Below are positions 11,006-19,144 of a DNA stretch of 64,000 nucleotides, in pieces; positions within the stretch are counted from its first letter, which is position 1; the number at the start of each line of letters is the position of its first letter. A program made the translations under genes and the position numbers. Source of the stretch: DASPGQ01 sp035457705. Its GTDB lineage: Bacteria; Acidobacteriota; Vicinamibacteria; Marinacidobacterales; SMYC01. A model generated the notes under the pieces. The model worked only from the letters and a program-made list of their open reading frames with translations. It did not search any database and was not told where the DNA came from. The stretch lies in NCBI GenBank assembly GCA_035457705.1, contig DATIBD010000107.1:24326-88325 (forward strand). Direction: 5' to 3'.

Positions 11006-12580
11006 ATGTCCACGAGGCGACTCGCCAGAGTCCTGAGCACCGCCGGCCTCTTCGCATCTCTTGTCGGGGGAGCGTTTTGCACCAGACCAAACGAGACCAC
11101 CCCTCCCAACGTTCTCCTCGTTACCATCGAGACGCTCCGCGCGGATCATGTCAGTTCCTACGGTTACTCGCGGCTCACCACTCCCAACTTGGACCGACTC
11201 GCTTCTCAAGGCGCTCGGTTCACGACCGTCATCGCCCAAGCGCCGTTTACGCTTCCTTCCATCGCGTCTCTCATGACGGGGCGCACGCCGCCGACTCATG
11301 GTGTGCGGAATCACCCCGCTACTCTTTCGCCAAATATCGAGACGGTCGCCGAGCGGTTTCGGCTCGCCGGCTACGAAACAGCAGCTATGACTCGACATAC
11401 GTGGCTTCGGAATCGCTCGGGCCTCGACCAGGGCTTCGAGCACTATTTCAACAACAAATTTCAGGCCGGCCTCGATGCCCGCAGCCTTTCGCTCGCCGCC
11501 GTCGACTGGCTGACGAGACGCAACGCCCAAAAACCGTTTTTCCTTTGGCTGCATTTCCTCGACCCCCATCTGCCTTATACGCCGAACTACCCGTATTCGG
11601 TGATCTTTGGAGGCTCGCGGGATGACGAGCCGCAAGTGAAGCAACTTCGCTCCCTGGTCGGACTCGACCGGGAGGGCTTTCGGCCGACGCCTTACGCGGA
11701 TCTCGCGGGCGGACCGTACTACGACCTGGTCCTCCCGGCGTACCCCGATAACGAGGTGTTGCTCGACCTTGCGTTCTGGAGACGTTCGCGCGGCAGCATT
11801 TTTTTTGGCAAAAAGCGATATTCCCGCGAGACGGTCCAGGAGGTCGTGGACTTGTACGACGGGGCTATCCTATACACCGACGACAACCTCGGGCGCATCC
11901 TCGAGGCCCTCTCGGATCTCGGCCTCGAGAAGACGACCGTGGTGGCGGTAACATCCGATCACGGCGAGGCCTTCGGGGAGCACGGTGTGTATTTCACCCA
12001 CGATTTCACCCTGTACGATGAAGTTCTCCGCGTCCCGCTCGTCATCCGATATCCGGGAAACGTTCCCGCCGATTCACAGATCCCGCAGCAAGTGCGCCTG
12101 ATGGACGTCGCTCCCACGCTGCTCGAGCTCGCGGGAGTCGCACCCTTGGAGGCAATCGAGGCAAAGAGCCTCGTCCCGCTGCTCACGGGCGGCAGCCTTC
12201 CGTTCCTCGAGGCTTTCGCCGAGAGTGCGCCCCTGCGTCCGCAATTCCCCGAGCAGGACCGGGTGTACTTTTCTGGCAACCGAGGCAAGTGGCGCATGGT
12301 CCGCACCGAGCGCTGGAAACTCATCCGCATTCCGCACCCCGAGGGCGACCGGCACGAGCTGTACGATCTAGAGCGCGACCCCTTCGAGACGAGAAACCTC
12401 TTCCAGGACCTCCCCGGAGAGGCTGGCCGCATCGCTCCTTCCCTGGATGCCTGGATGGCAGTCGACGCCTCGAGAAACTCGGAAACGCAGGAGGAGACGG
12501 CAGAAGAGCTCGACCCGGCCTCGCTGGACCAGCTGCGGGCTCTCGGGTACCTGGAGGCGGAACGCCCTGCTGAACGCTGA
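11006..12580 (+). CDS. Alkaline phosphatase-superfamily (sulfatase-like) hydrolase with Thr nucleophile
   Basis: 524 residues. A short N-terminal hydrophobic stretch ending GGAFC at residue 25 suggests export, perhaps as a lipoprotein, although the lipobox is poor. The fold is that of sulfatases: NVLLVTIETLRADHVSSYGY at 35-54, TPNLDRLASQG at 59-69, TSDHGEAFGEHG near 315 and KWRMVRTERWKLIR near 430. The formylglycine motif C/S-x-P-x-R is replaced by T82-L-P-S-I, so it cannot be a classical sulfatase; a Thr nucleophile is usual in the phosphatase and phosphoethanolamine-transferase branches. The first metal-binding Asp is also Glu (E42). It directly precedes the STT3-like gene, so a glycan or glycolipid substrate is likely but unproven. 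Confidence 0.8.
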   Translation: MSTRRLARVLSTAGLFASLVGGAFCTRPNETTPPNVLLVTIETLRADHVSSYGYSRLTTPNLDRLASQGARFTTVIAQAPFTLPSIASLMTGRTPPTHGVRNHPATLSPNIETVAERFRLAGYETAAMTRHTWLRNRSGLDQGFEHYFNNKFQAGLDARSLSLAAVDWLTRRNAQKPFFLWLHFLDPHLPYTPNYPYSVIFGGSRDDEPQVKQLRSLVGLDREGFRPTPYADLAGGPYYDLVLPAYPDNEVLLDLAFWRRSRGSIFFGKKRYSRETVQEVVDLYDGAILYTDDNLGRILEALSDLGLEKTTVVAVTSDHGEAFGEHGVYFTHDFTLYDEVLRVPLVIRYPGNVPADSQIPQQVRLMDVAPTLLELAGVAPLEAIEAKSLVPLLTGGSLPFLEAFAESAPLRPQFPEQDRVYFSGNRGKWRMVRTERWKLIRIPHPEGDRHELYDLERDPFETRNLFQDLPGEAGRIAPSLDAWMAVDASRNSETQEETAEELDPASLDQLRALGYLEAERPAER

Positions 12581-12596
12581 TCGCCGACGACCCTAT

Positions 12597-14372
12597 GTGA
12601 GCCTCCGCGCTTCCGTCGCCATCGCGTGCGTCATTCTGACTGCAGCGGTCAGCTTTGGGGTGCGCTCACTCACATGGGACGACGCTATCCGCAGCGACCG
12701 CGTCTACTTCTACGGAACGGACGGCTGGTATCACATGAGGCGCATCGTCCACGCCGTCGACAACGAACTCCGCCTCACCGACTTCCCGAAGCCGGATCCC
12801 TATTTGAACTACCCCGATGGTGGCGAAAGCTACTGGGGTCCTTTGTTCGATCTCTCGATCGCAGCGGGTCTGGTCATTTTCGGCGTCGAGGAGCGACCCG
12901 AGCAGGAGGTCATCGCGGCCGTCATTCCCGCCTGTCTCGGCGCCCTTTGCTCGGTCGGGATGTTTCTGGCTGGGTGGTCCACCTTCGGGTGGGGCACGGG
13001 TCTCGTCGCCGCCGCCCTGCTCGCGATTCTTCCGGGGCACATCACCTACTCTCAGCTCGGGCACCTCGACCACCACGTTCTGGAGTCTCTCCTGTTCGTC
13101 CTTCTCCTCGCATCGTTTATGGGTCTGCTCAGTGCGCCCAGCAGGACCCTCGTGGTTGTCGGCTCCGCGCTCACGCTCTGTCTTTTTCTGACCACGCCGA
13201 TTACATCCATCGTCCACGTGATGGTCTTGACCGCCTATGCCATCGTGGAGATTCGCTCGCGGGGCGTTTCCGCTCGGTATCTCTCGGTCTCGCTCGCTCT
13301 CGCGGCCATTCTCCTCCTTCCCCTCTGCCTCTACTGGATCGCGACGCCAACTACGGGCCTACGCACCTGGGGCGGCCTGCCCCCTTGGCTCCTCTTCGAG
13401 CGTCTTTCGCTACTGCAACCCTTGGTGCTCTTGCTGGCCGCGGTGGCGACCTCGATCGCCGAACGGATCTCGGTACGGCTCGCTTCGGCCGGGACCGCTC
13501 TTGCGGCGATACTGCTCTGGCCCCTCCTCGCTGGCCTCGGCGTCCTCTTAAGGCAGAGCCCCGACGTCGCCTATACGTCGGAAATGCAGTCGATTCTCCA
13601 CGTTCCGGGACAAGCGGGCTCGAGTGTCGGGCCGGGGATCGAGTTGTTCGGTCTGTTTTTCCCCTTTGTCGGCCTCATCGCTGGCTACCGCGTGTGGCGA
13701 GAGCCCGAGCACCGAGGCATCTGGGCGGCGACGCTCGTCGGCTTCAGCCTCGTGCTGATTCAGGTTCGTTTCGTCTACACGTTCTCGTTCTTCATGGTCC
13801 TTCTTCTCGCGCGCATGCCAACAATACTGCCGCGCCACCGCTGGCTCGGGGCCGTCGCCCTTGCCATAAGCCTCTTTCCCTGCATCAACTGGATCGACGC
13901 CCTCGCTCATCAGAAACACTACCGCTCGATCACCCCAGCGATGTACGACGCCTTGCGCTGGTTACGCGAGGTGTCGCCTTCCGGGACCAACTATTCGGTG
14001 CTGGCCTCCTGGGATTTGGGGCACGCGATCGTCTATCTCGCGGAACGGCCCGTCGTCGCCGATCCGTTCAACCACGGGTTCGAGGCCATGGCGCGGTACT
14101 TCACGTCGGTCGAGCCCGACGAAGCGCAGGCGATCCTGGAAGAAAAGCGCGTCGGCTACGTGATCCCGACGAATCTCGGACACCCTTATCTTCGCGACAT
14201 GTTTCTCGCCTACGCGCGGCGTCCGGCGGGGTTCCCGGTTTCTCGAGAAGTGCTCGGGCGGGGCCCCCTCGAGCTCGAGCGCCTGTACGAGTCACCGGAC
14301 GGCTCCGTCCTGATCTTGGAAGGCGCCGGCCTCTACGGCGAGCGCGCACCAGCGGAAGCCGGGAGACGCTAA
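12597..14372 (+). CDS. STT3/AglB-like oligosaccharyltransferase family membrane protein
   Basis: 591 residues from GTG 12597; the open frame reaches back to 12447, but that part is Arg-rich shadow of the upstream gene. About a dozen membrane helices are followed by a C-terminal soluble domain. STT3 signatures are present: FYGTDGWYHMRRI near 38-50 (first catalytic Asp loop, D42), QLGHLDHHVLE at 153-163 (equivalent to the DHH...E motif of archaeal AglB) and LASWDLGHAIVYLAERP near 470, a degenerate WWDYG that keeps W472 and D473. STT3 proteins transfer lipid-linked oligosaccharides to Asn at the outer face of the membrane. The gene follows the phosphatase-like gene by 16 bp, probably in one operon. 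Whether it glycosylates protein or modifies another acceptor is open. Confidence 0.75.
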   Translation: MSLRASVAIACVILTAAVSFGVRSLTWDDAIRSDRVYFYGTDGWYHMRRIVHAVDNELRLTDFPKPDPYLNYPDGGESYWGPLFDLSIAAGLVIFGVEERPEQEVIAAVIPACLGALCSVGMFLAGWSTFGWGTGLVAAALLAILPGHITYSQLGHLDHHVLESLLFVLLLASFMGLLSAPSRTLVVVGSALTLCLFLTTPITSIVHVMVLTAYAIVEIRSRGVSARYLSVSLALAAILLLPLCLYWIATPTTGLRTWGGLPPWLLFERLSLLQPLVLLLAAVATSIAERISVRLASAGTALAAILLWPLLAGLGVLLRQSPDVAYTSEMQSILHVPGQAGSSVGPGIELFGLFFPFVGLIAGYRVWREPEHRGIWAATLVGFSLVLIQVRFVYTFSFFMVLLLARMPTILPRHRWLGAVALAISLFPCINWIDALAHQKHYRSITPAMYDALRWLREVSPSGTNYSVLASWDLGHAIVYLAERPVVADPFNHGFEAMARYFTSVEPDEAQAILEEKRVGYVIPTNLGHPYLRDMFLAYARRPAGFPVSREVLGRGPLELERLYESPDGSVLILEGAGLYGERAPAEAGRR

Positions 14373-14423
14373 CAGTCAGAGCTGCTCCCTTACCAGTGGT
14401 CGCCCGTCTCACCGGAGCCCCGG

Positions 14424-15521
14424 TCAACGCATCACCGACGCGATGACGTGATCGATTTGACGCGTCTCGAGGCTGGGATAGAGCGGCAGGGAGACGACCG
14501 CCGCAGAGGCGGATTCAGCGACAGGGCAAGCTCCCGGACCCTGGCCGAGATATCGGTAGGCCGGCTGAAGGTGAACGGGCACCGGGTAGTGCACGAGGGC
14601 TTGGATGCGTTCGGCTCTCAATCGGTCGATGAGCTGTTCCCGCTCTTGGGTCCGTACGACGTAGAGATGGCGTGCCGGCAAACACTCGGGTCGGGCCCGC
14701 ACCGCAATTCGGGAGAGCTCGCCGTCGTATCGGGCGGCGTGCGCGCGGCGCTTGTCGTTCCAGGCCTGAAGGTAGGGGAGCTTAGCCCTCAGAATCGCCG
14801 CCTGCAGCTCGTCGAGGCGGCTGTTGAGACCGACCTCCTCGTGGACGTAGCGGCTCGACTGCCCCCCGTTTCGCAAACGTCGCACCTTCTCGGCCACCGC
14901 TGGGTCGGACGAGATCACCAGACCTCCGTCCCCGAATCCGCCAAGGTTCTTCGTCGGGTAGAAGCTGAACGCTCCCGCGTGTCCGATGCCTCCGAGCGGC
15001 CTTCCACGGTACCGCGCGCCGTGCGCTTGGCATGCGTCTTCCACGACGGCGAGTCCGTTTCTCTCCGCTACGGCCATCAGGCCATCCATGTCACACGCGT
15101 TCCCGTATAGATGCACGGGGACCAGGGCTTTCGTTCGTCTCGTGATGCTCGCCTCGACGCTCGCGGGCGCAAGGGTCAGGGCGCCGTCCTCGACGTCAGC
15201 GAGTACGGGAACGGCTCCCAGCCTGCTGATCGCGAGAGCGGTGAACGCAGCGGTGAGCGGGCTCGTCACGACTTCGTCGCCACGCCCCACACCGAGCGCC
15301 GCGAGCGCCAGGGTGATCGCGTCCGTGCCCGAGGCCACGCCCACGGCGTGGGGAAATCCGAACGCCGCGGCATACTCGCGCTCGAATGCCTCGACCTCCG
15401 GTCCGAGGATGAACCAGGACGAGGCGACCACTCGATCGATGGCGCGAGCAACGTCGCGCGCGAGCGAGGGCTCGGCGAGCCGGAGATCGTTGAAGGGAAC
15501 TCGGGGCTCGCCCAATTTCAA
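14424..15521 (-). CDS. DegT/DnrJ/EryC1/StrS aminotransferase family protein
   Basis: 365 residues from a TTG at 15521. PLP-dependent sugar aminotransferase features: VPFNDLRLAEPSLARDV at the N-terminus, GVASGTDAITLAL (phosphate-binding region), VVEDACQAHGARYRGR and the Schiff-base lysine in SFYPTKNLGGFGDGG. The family makes aminosugars on nucleotide-sugar donors (transfer of NH2 from Glu to a 3- or 4-keto sugar) for surface glycans. The SDR gene upstream ends TTTCTTGA, so start TTG and stop TGA overlap by two bases, which points to translational coupling and a shared pathway. A longer frame back to 15602 exists but overlaps the SDR gene and is not conserved-looking. Confidence 0.88.
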   Translation of the reverse strand: MKLGEPRVPFNDLRLAEPSLARDVARAIDRVVASSWFILGPEVEAFEREYAAAFGFPHAVGVASGTDAITLALAALGVGRGDEVVTSPLTAAFTALAISRLGAVPVLADVEDGALTLAPASVEASITRRTKALVPVHLYGNACDMDGLMAVAERNGLAVVEDACQAHGARYRGRPLGGIGHAGAFSFYPTKNLGGFGDGGLVISSDPAVAEKVRRLRNGGQSSRYVHEEVGLNSRLDELQAAILRAKLPYLQAWNDKRRAHAARYDGELSRIAVRARPECLPARHLYVVRTQEREQLIDRLRAERIQALVHYPVPVHLQPAYRYLGQGPGACPVAESASAAVVSLPLYPSLETRQIDHVIASVMR

Positions 15522-16534
15522 GAAAGGTAGCGCTCGATGTGAGCACGATAATAAGCCACAGTGGTGGCAAGGCCCTGCTCGAGCTCCACCTTCGGGTACC
15601 AACCCAGCGTTCTCTCGATCTTGCCGTAGTCGGTGTAGAAATCGCCGATATCGATTCGGCGCCGTTCGTCTGGGAAAGGGACGAGGCGATAGTTGGGCGC
15701 GACTCCGGCAACCTGGTAGAGCGTCTCGACGTACTGGAGAAGCGACATGGGGGGCTTCGCCCCGAGGTTGAAGACCTCGCCCAGCGCACTCTGGTGCGAC
15801 GCCGCAAGCAACAAAGCTTCGACGACGTCGTCCACGTAGTTGAAGTCCCGTTTTTGTTTGCCGTCTCCGAAGATCAAGATCTCCTCTCCCAACACGACGC
15901 GTCTTATGAACCAGCCAATAAAACCCTGGCGGTTGTGCTTGACGAGCTGACGCGGTCCGTAGGTGTTGGTCAGTCGGAGGGATGTGGTCTTCAAGCCGTG
16001 CACTCGACCGTAAATCTGATGATACATCTCGCCCGCCGCCTTGTTGATACCGTTCACGTCCGTGGGGCGGATGGGATGGGACTCGTCGGCTGGAAGCTTG
16101 GCGGCCTTTCCATAGATCTGTCTCGTGCTGGCATACACGATTCGGATTCCGGGATTCACCCGTCGACAGGCCTCGAGGATCGAGAGCTGACTGGTGCAGT
16201 TGATCTCGAGATCCGTCCTCGGGTCCTCCATGCTGTCGATATGGCTGACCTGGCCGGCGAGGTTGAACAGGATGTCCTGCCCTCCAACGAGGTACCGCAT
16301 TCCGTTGCTGTCGCGGACGTCCGCGATGTTGACCCGGACGTGGTCCTCGACGCCGTGGAGGTTGAATATGTTCCCGCCGTAGTCCGGGATTAGGGAGTCG
16401 ACCAGCAGCACGCGGCCCCCGAGGTGCACCAGGGTACGGGCGAGGTTGCTTCCGATGAATCCGAGTCCTCCCGTGATGAGAACCTTTCGACTCTCGAACG
16501 ACTCCCGATACTTCTCATATCGCTCTTGATTCAT
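15518..16534 (-). CDS. Extended SDR NAD-dependent epimerase/dehydratase
   Basis: 338 residues. The NAD-binding GGLGFIGSNLA lies at 22-32, followed by LFNLAGQVSHIDS near 90 and VYASTRQIYG near 133. The region normally holding Y-x-x-x-K reads DVNGINKAAGEMYH, so the catalytic Tyr position is Asn while Lys is kept; this may be a subfamily trait. RQLVKHNRQGFIGWFI and FGDGKQKRDFNYVDDV are typical of nucleotide-sugar 4-epimerases and 4,6-dehydratases. It most likely converts a nucleotide-hexose into the keto-sugar or epimer used by the coupled aminotransferase downstream. ATG at 16534; promoter not recognised. Confidence 0.88.
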   Translation of the reverse strand: MNQERYEKYRESFESRKVLITGGLGFIGSNLARTLVHLGGRVLLVDSLIPDYGGNIFNLHGVEDHVRVNIADVRDSNGMRYLVGGQDILFNLAGQVSHIDSMEDPRTDLEINCTSQLSILEACRRVNPGIRIVYASTRQIYGKAAKLPADESHPIRPTDVNGINKAAGEMYHQIYGRVHGLKTTSLRLTNTYGPRQLVKHNRQGFIGWFIRRVVLGEEILIFGDGKQKRDFNYVDDVVEALLLAASHQSALGEVFNLGAKPPMSLLQYVETLYQVAGVAPNYRLVPFPDERRRIDIGDFYTDYGKIERTLGWYPKVELEQGLATTVAYYRAHIERYLS

Positions 16535-16677
16535 CTCTCTCGTGCTCAGTGCCGTGGCGGGGACCCGTGCCGAGCTCCCGCCTGCGCCTTCGGGCTCCGG
16601 CGCGGTTTCCGCTCCGCTCGCGCAGGATGGGCTGAGTCTTCATCACCCTGCCAGAACGAGGGCCTGAGGGCCCTAGG

Positions 16678-17469
16678 TCAGCGCACGACCGTCTCGGTTC
16701 CCCGGCTCGACTGCGATGGCTCCGCGATGGGCCGTCTCATATGAGTCTTCCGTACGACGAGGTCGATCCACATCTTGGCGAGGTCGACGAGCGTTCTTGC
16801 GACCCGCCTGAAGTTGAAGAACTGGCTCTTTCCGTAGGCCCGGTGAAAGTGGTGCACCGGGACCTCCTGGATGCGGAATCCCCCGTCCTGCACTTTCTTC
16901 ATGAGCTCGACACAAATGACACCGCTGTTCTTTGTCAGCTCGACCTCGTCGAGGATACTTCGGCGGAACAATCGAAAGTCGCAATCGACGTCCCGGAGCT
17001 CGAGACCGAATGCGATGCGCACCGCCCAGTGGTAGAGCCTTCCGATGACAACGCGATGGAACGGGTCGGAGCGGCCGATCTTGTACCCATTGACAAAGTC
17101 GCTCGATTCCTCCCAGACCTGGAACAGGCGGCCCATCTCGCGCGGATCGTACTGGGCGTCGCCATCGGTATAGAAGATGAGCCCCTTGGACGCCGCCCCG
17201 AATCCCGTCCGGAGCGCCCCGCCGTATCCACGGTTCCTGGAATGGTGGATCACGCGGAGCTCGGGAAAGACGAGCTCGAGCTCGGCGAGAACCTCGGCGG
17301 TGTGGTCCCGGCTGCCGTCGTTGACGACCACGATTTCGTAGTCGTTCGTCAGGCTTCGGGCCGCAAGCCTCGCTCCGATAACCATGCTGGGGATGGTGCC
17401 CGCGTCGTTGTAAGCGGGAAAGACGACAGTCAGCCCCTCGGACGCTCGACCCGCTTTGCTTGCGTGCAT
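16678..17469 (-). CDS. Glycosyltransferase family 2 (dolichyl-phosphate mannosyltransferase-like)
   Basis: 263 residues from ATG at 17469 (a TTG one codon earlier is possible). GT-A features: LTVVFPAYNDAGTIP at the N-terminus, EIVVVNDGSRDHT, NRGYGGALRTGF and the metal-binding FYTDGDAQYDP. Downstream YHWAVRIAFGLELRDVDCDFRLF matches the conserved segment of DPM1/polyprenyl-phosphate glycosyltransferases. There is no C-terminal GtrA-like membrane pair, so it is the soluble or peripheral form. It probably loads a sugar from a nucleotide donor onto polyprenyl phosphate, which would suit a pathway feeding the STT3-like enzyme. The same strand continues into the SDR and aminotransferase genes after 143 bp. 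Confidence 0.9.
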   Translation of the reverse strand: MHASKAGRASEGLTVVFPAYNDAGTIPSMVIGARLAARSLTNDYEIVVVNDGSRDHTAEVLAELELVFPELRVIHHSRNRGYGGALRTGFGAASKGLIFYTDGDAQYDPREMGRLFQVWEESSDFVNGYKIGRSDPFHRVVIGRLYHWAVRIAFGLELRDVDCDFRLFRRSILDEVELTKNSGVICVELMKKVQDGGFRIQEVPVHHFHRAYGKSQFFNFRRVARTLVDLAKMWIDLVVRKTHMRRPIAEPSQSSRGTETVVR

Positions 17470-17567
17470 CAATCCAGTCCTGCTCGACTTCTTCGACTCG
17501 ATTTCAGACAGCCGCCAAAGCTACCATAGCCCACGCACGCGGGCAATCCTGCTACCATGACGGGCCG

Positions 17568-18413
17568 ATGTCCGGCATCTTGTTCGTCGTCTCCACTCCG
17601 ATCGGTAATCTCGGAGACGTGAGCGAACGGGCGCTCGAAGTTCTACGCTCCGTCGCCGTCGTAGCCTGCGAGGACACCCGCGTAACGGGCAAGCTCCTGC
17701 AGCGGTTCGGGGTTGCCACGCGCGTAACGAGCTATCACGAGCACAATGAGGCGCGGCGCGCGGCCCAACTGGTGGAGCGGCTTCGATCGGGCGACGACGT
17801 CGCTCTCGTCTCGGATGCGGGAACGCCTCTCGTGTCCGATCCGGGCTACCGTCTGGTGCGGTCGGCCCGAGAGAACGGGGTTCCCATTCGAGCCGTCCCC
17901 GGGCCGAGCGCGGCAATCGCGGCGTTGGCAATCTCCGGACTCCCGCCGACCCCGTTCACTTTCCTGGGTTTCATTCCCCCCCGAGGCCAGGCGAGAGGTC
18001 GTGCTATCGACTCGCTGCGAAACGTTGCGCACACGATCGTGCTATTCGAGGCTCCGAGCCGTATCGGTCGGCTGCTCAGCGAGCTCGCGACGGTCCTCGG
18101 CGATCGTCAGGCAGTACTCTTACGAGAGCTCACCAAGCTCCACGAGGAGCACTGGTGGGGAAGCCTCGGTGAGCTCGCCTTGAAGGCCAAACGCCAGAGC
18201 CTCAAGGGAGAGTTGACGCTCGTGGTTTCAGGTGGATCGTCCGAACAAACCATCCCGCTCGAAACCCTCGCCCCGCGCTTCGCGGAGCTCCGGCACTCCG
18301 GGCTCACGGCGCGGGATGCGGCCCGAGTACTCGCCCGTGAGCACGGCCTGTCCGCCCGCGCGATCTACCAGGCTTTCGCTGTGTCCGGATCCGAACAATC
18401 GGAGCCTCCCTGA
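17568..18413 (+). CDS. rsmI: 16S rRNA 2'-O-ribose C1402 methyltransferase RsmI
   Basis: 281 residues from the ATG at 17568. It opens LFVVSTPIGNLGDVSERALEVL and continues ACEDTRVTGKLLQRFGV, SDAGTPLVSDPGYRLVR and PGPSAAIAALAISGLP, the hallmark tetrapyrrole-methylase-fold motifs of RsmI, and FLGFIPPRGQ. It methylates the ribose of C1402 in the 30S decoding centre using S-adenosylmethionine. The length fits the family (about 280). It is divergent from the GT2 gene; a mipZ/penicillin-binding protein LpoA partner is not adjacent. An earlier in-frame start at 17460 would add 36 unconserved residues. Confidence 0.95.
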   Translation: MSGILFVVSTPIGNLGDVSERALEVLRSVAVVACEDTRVTGKLLQRFGVATRVTSYHEHNEARRAAQLVERLRSGDDVALVSDAGTPLVSDPGYRLVRSARENGVPIRAVPGPSAAIAALAISGLPPTPFTFLGFIPPRGQARGRAIDSLRNVAHTIVLFEAPSRIGRLLSELATVLGDRQAVLLRELTKLHEEHWWGSLGELALKAKRQSLKGELTLVVSGGSSEQTIPLETLAPRFAELRHSGLTARDAARVLAREHGLSARAIYQAFAVSGSEQSEPP

Positions 18414-18446
18414 GAATCGGTCCCTCCGACCTGGTTCCCGTCGTGG

Positions 18447-18476
18447 TTGACCGCTCGTCTCGCCACGACTTATAAT
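18447..18476 (+). promoter_or_regulatory. Sigma-70-type promoter of the TPR-yvcK-glmU-glmS-pcrA operon
   Basis: TTGACC (18447-18452) and a perfect TATAAT (18471-18476) separated by 18 bp. Transcription should begin near 18483, leaving a leader of about 90 nt that contains the hairpin at 18519-18546 before the TPR gene. Confidence 0.75.
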
Positions 18477-18518
18477 CGATGCTCCCAACCTCTCTGTTGA
18501 TTCGTTGGCAATTCAAAT

Positions 18519-18546
18519 CCGATTCGGACCTCAGGCTCCGAATCGG
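18519..18546 (+). promoter_or_regulatory. Strong hairpin in the 5' leader of the TPR-glm operon
   Basis: CCGATTCGGA, an 8-nt loop, then TCCGAATCGG: a perfect 10-bp stem in the transcribed leader, ending about 16 nt before the AGGAGG ribosome site of the TPR gene (18562-18567). No T-run follows, so it is not a simple terminator. It may affect mRNA stability or translation, or bind a regulator as a 28-bp DNA palindrome. Confidence 0.55.
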
Positions 18547-18572
18547 GCTCCCTGCCGGAAGTAGGAGGTCTC

Positions 18573-19118
18573 ATGCCACAAAAGAAACGCTCAAAAGCGA
18601 GTGTCCGGAGCAAGCGGGCCGGGCGTGGGTCGGCGGAGCTCGAAAACTACCAGAAGGCTCTCGACGGCCTGGAGCGCGCATTGAGATCCCTCTACAAGGA
18701 CGAGGTCGAGAAGGCCAAAGAGCAGCTCGAGCGCCTGCGCGATAGCTTCGGCTCCGAGCAGGAGCTGATGGACCGAGTGCAATCCTACCTCGTCGTTTGC
18801 GAGCGGAAGATGGCTCCCCCGGCTCGTCCCAAGAGTAGCGAAGAGCTGGTTACCCAGGGCGTGTTCGAGCTCAACGGAGGCAACACACAGGAAGCCATCA
18901 AATGCTTCACCAAGGGGCTCGAACAACTCCCTGACGACCCGTATATCCGTTACTGCCTCGGTGCGGCCTACGCTCGCGCGGGCGATGCTGCGGAAGCGGC
19001 GAAGCACTTGAGACTCGCGATTCAGCGTGATCCGACATCACGGATACACGCCAAGAGCGACCGTGATTTCGCAAGCGTTCTCGGGTCGGAAGAGATCGCT
19101 GCGGCGCTGTCCACCTAA
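18573..19118 (+). CDS. TPR-repeat protein, function unknown
   Basis: 181 residues with an ideal ribosome site (AGGAGG, 5 bp before ATG). The first 25 residues are strongly basic. Residues 20-80 are helical and charged (LENYQKALDGLERAL, EKAKEQLERLRDSF), and at least two TPR units are recognisable: ELVTQGVFELNGGNTQEAIK near 90-108 and YIRYCLGAAYARAGDAAEAAK near 124-145, followed by AIQRDP. No signal peptide, so probably a cytoplasmic adaptor. It is first in the operon with yvcK, 26 bp ahead of it, which suggests a link to cell-wall precursor control, but no direct evidence of function is visible. Confidence 0.8.
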   Translation: MPQKKRSKASVRSKRAGRGSAELENYQKALDGLERALRSLYKDEVEKAKEQLERLRDSFGSEQELMDRVQSYLVVCERKMAPPARPKSSEELVTQGVFELNGGNTQEAIKCFTKGLEQLPDDPYIRYCLGAAYARAGDAAEAAKHLRLAIQRDPTSRIHAKSDRDFASVLGSEEIAAALST

Positions 19119-19144
19119 TCCCCCTACAGTACGTTTGGCGTTCC

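Noticed and set aside
12447..12596. N-terminal extension of the STT3-like gene
   Set aside because: Arg-rich, low-complexity reading of the phosphatase gene's 3' end in another frame; GTG 12597 starts just before the first membrane helix.
16535..16677. Possible small gene or RNA between GT2 and SDR
   Set aside because: Shadow open frames only; GC-rich spacer with no clear ribosome site or stable RNA pattern.
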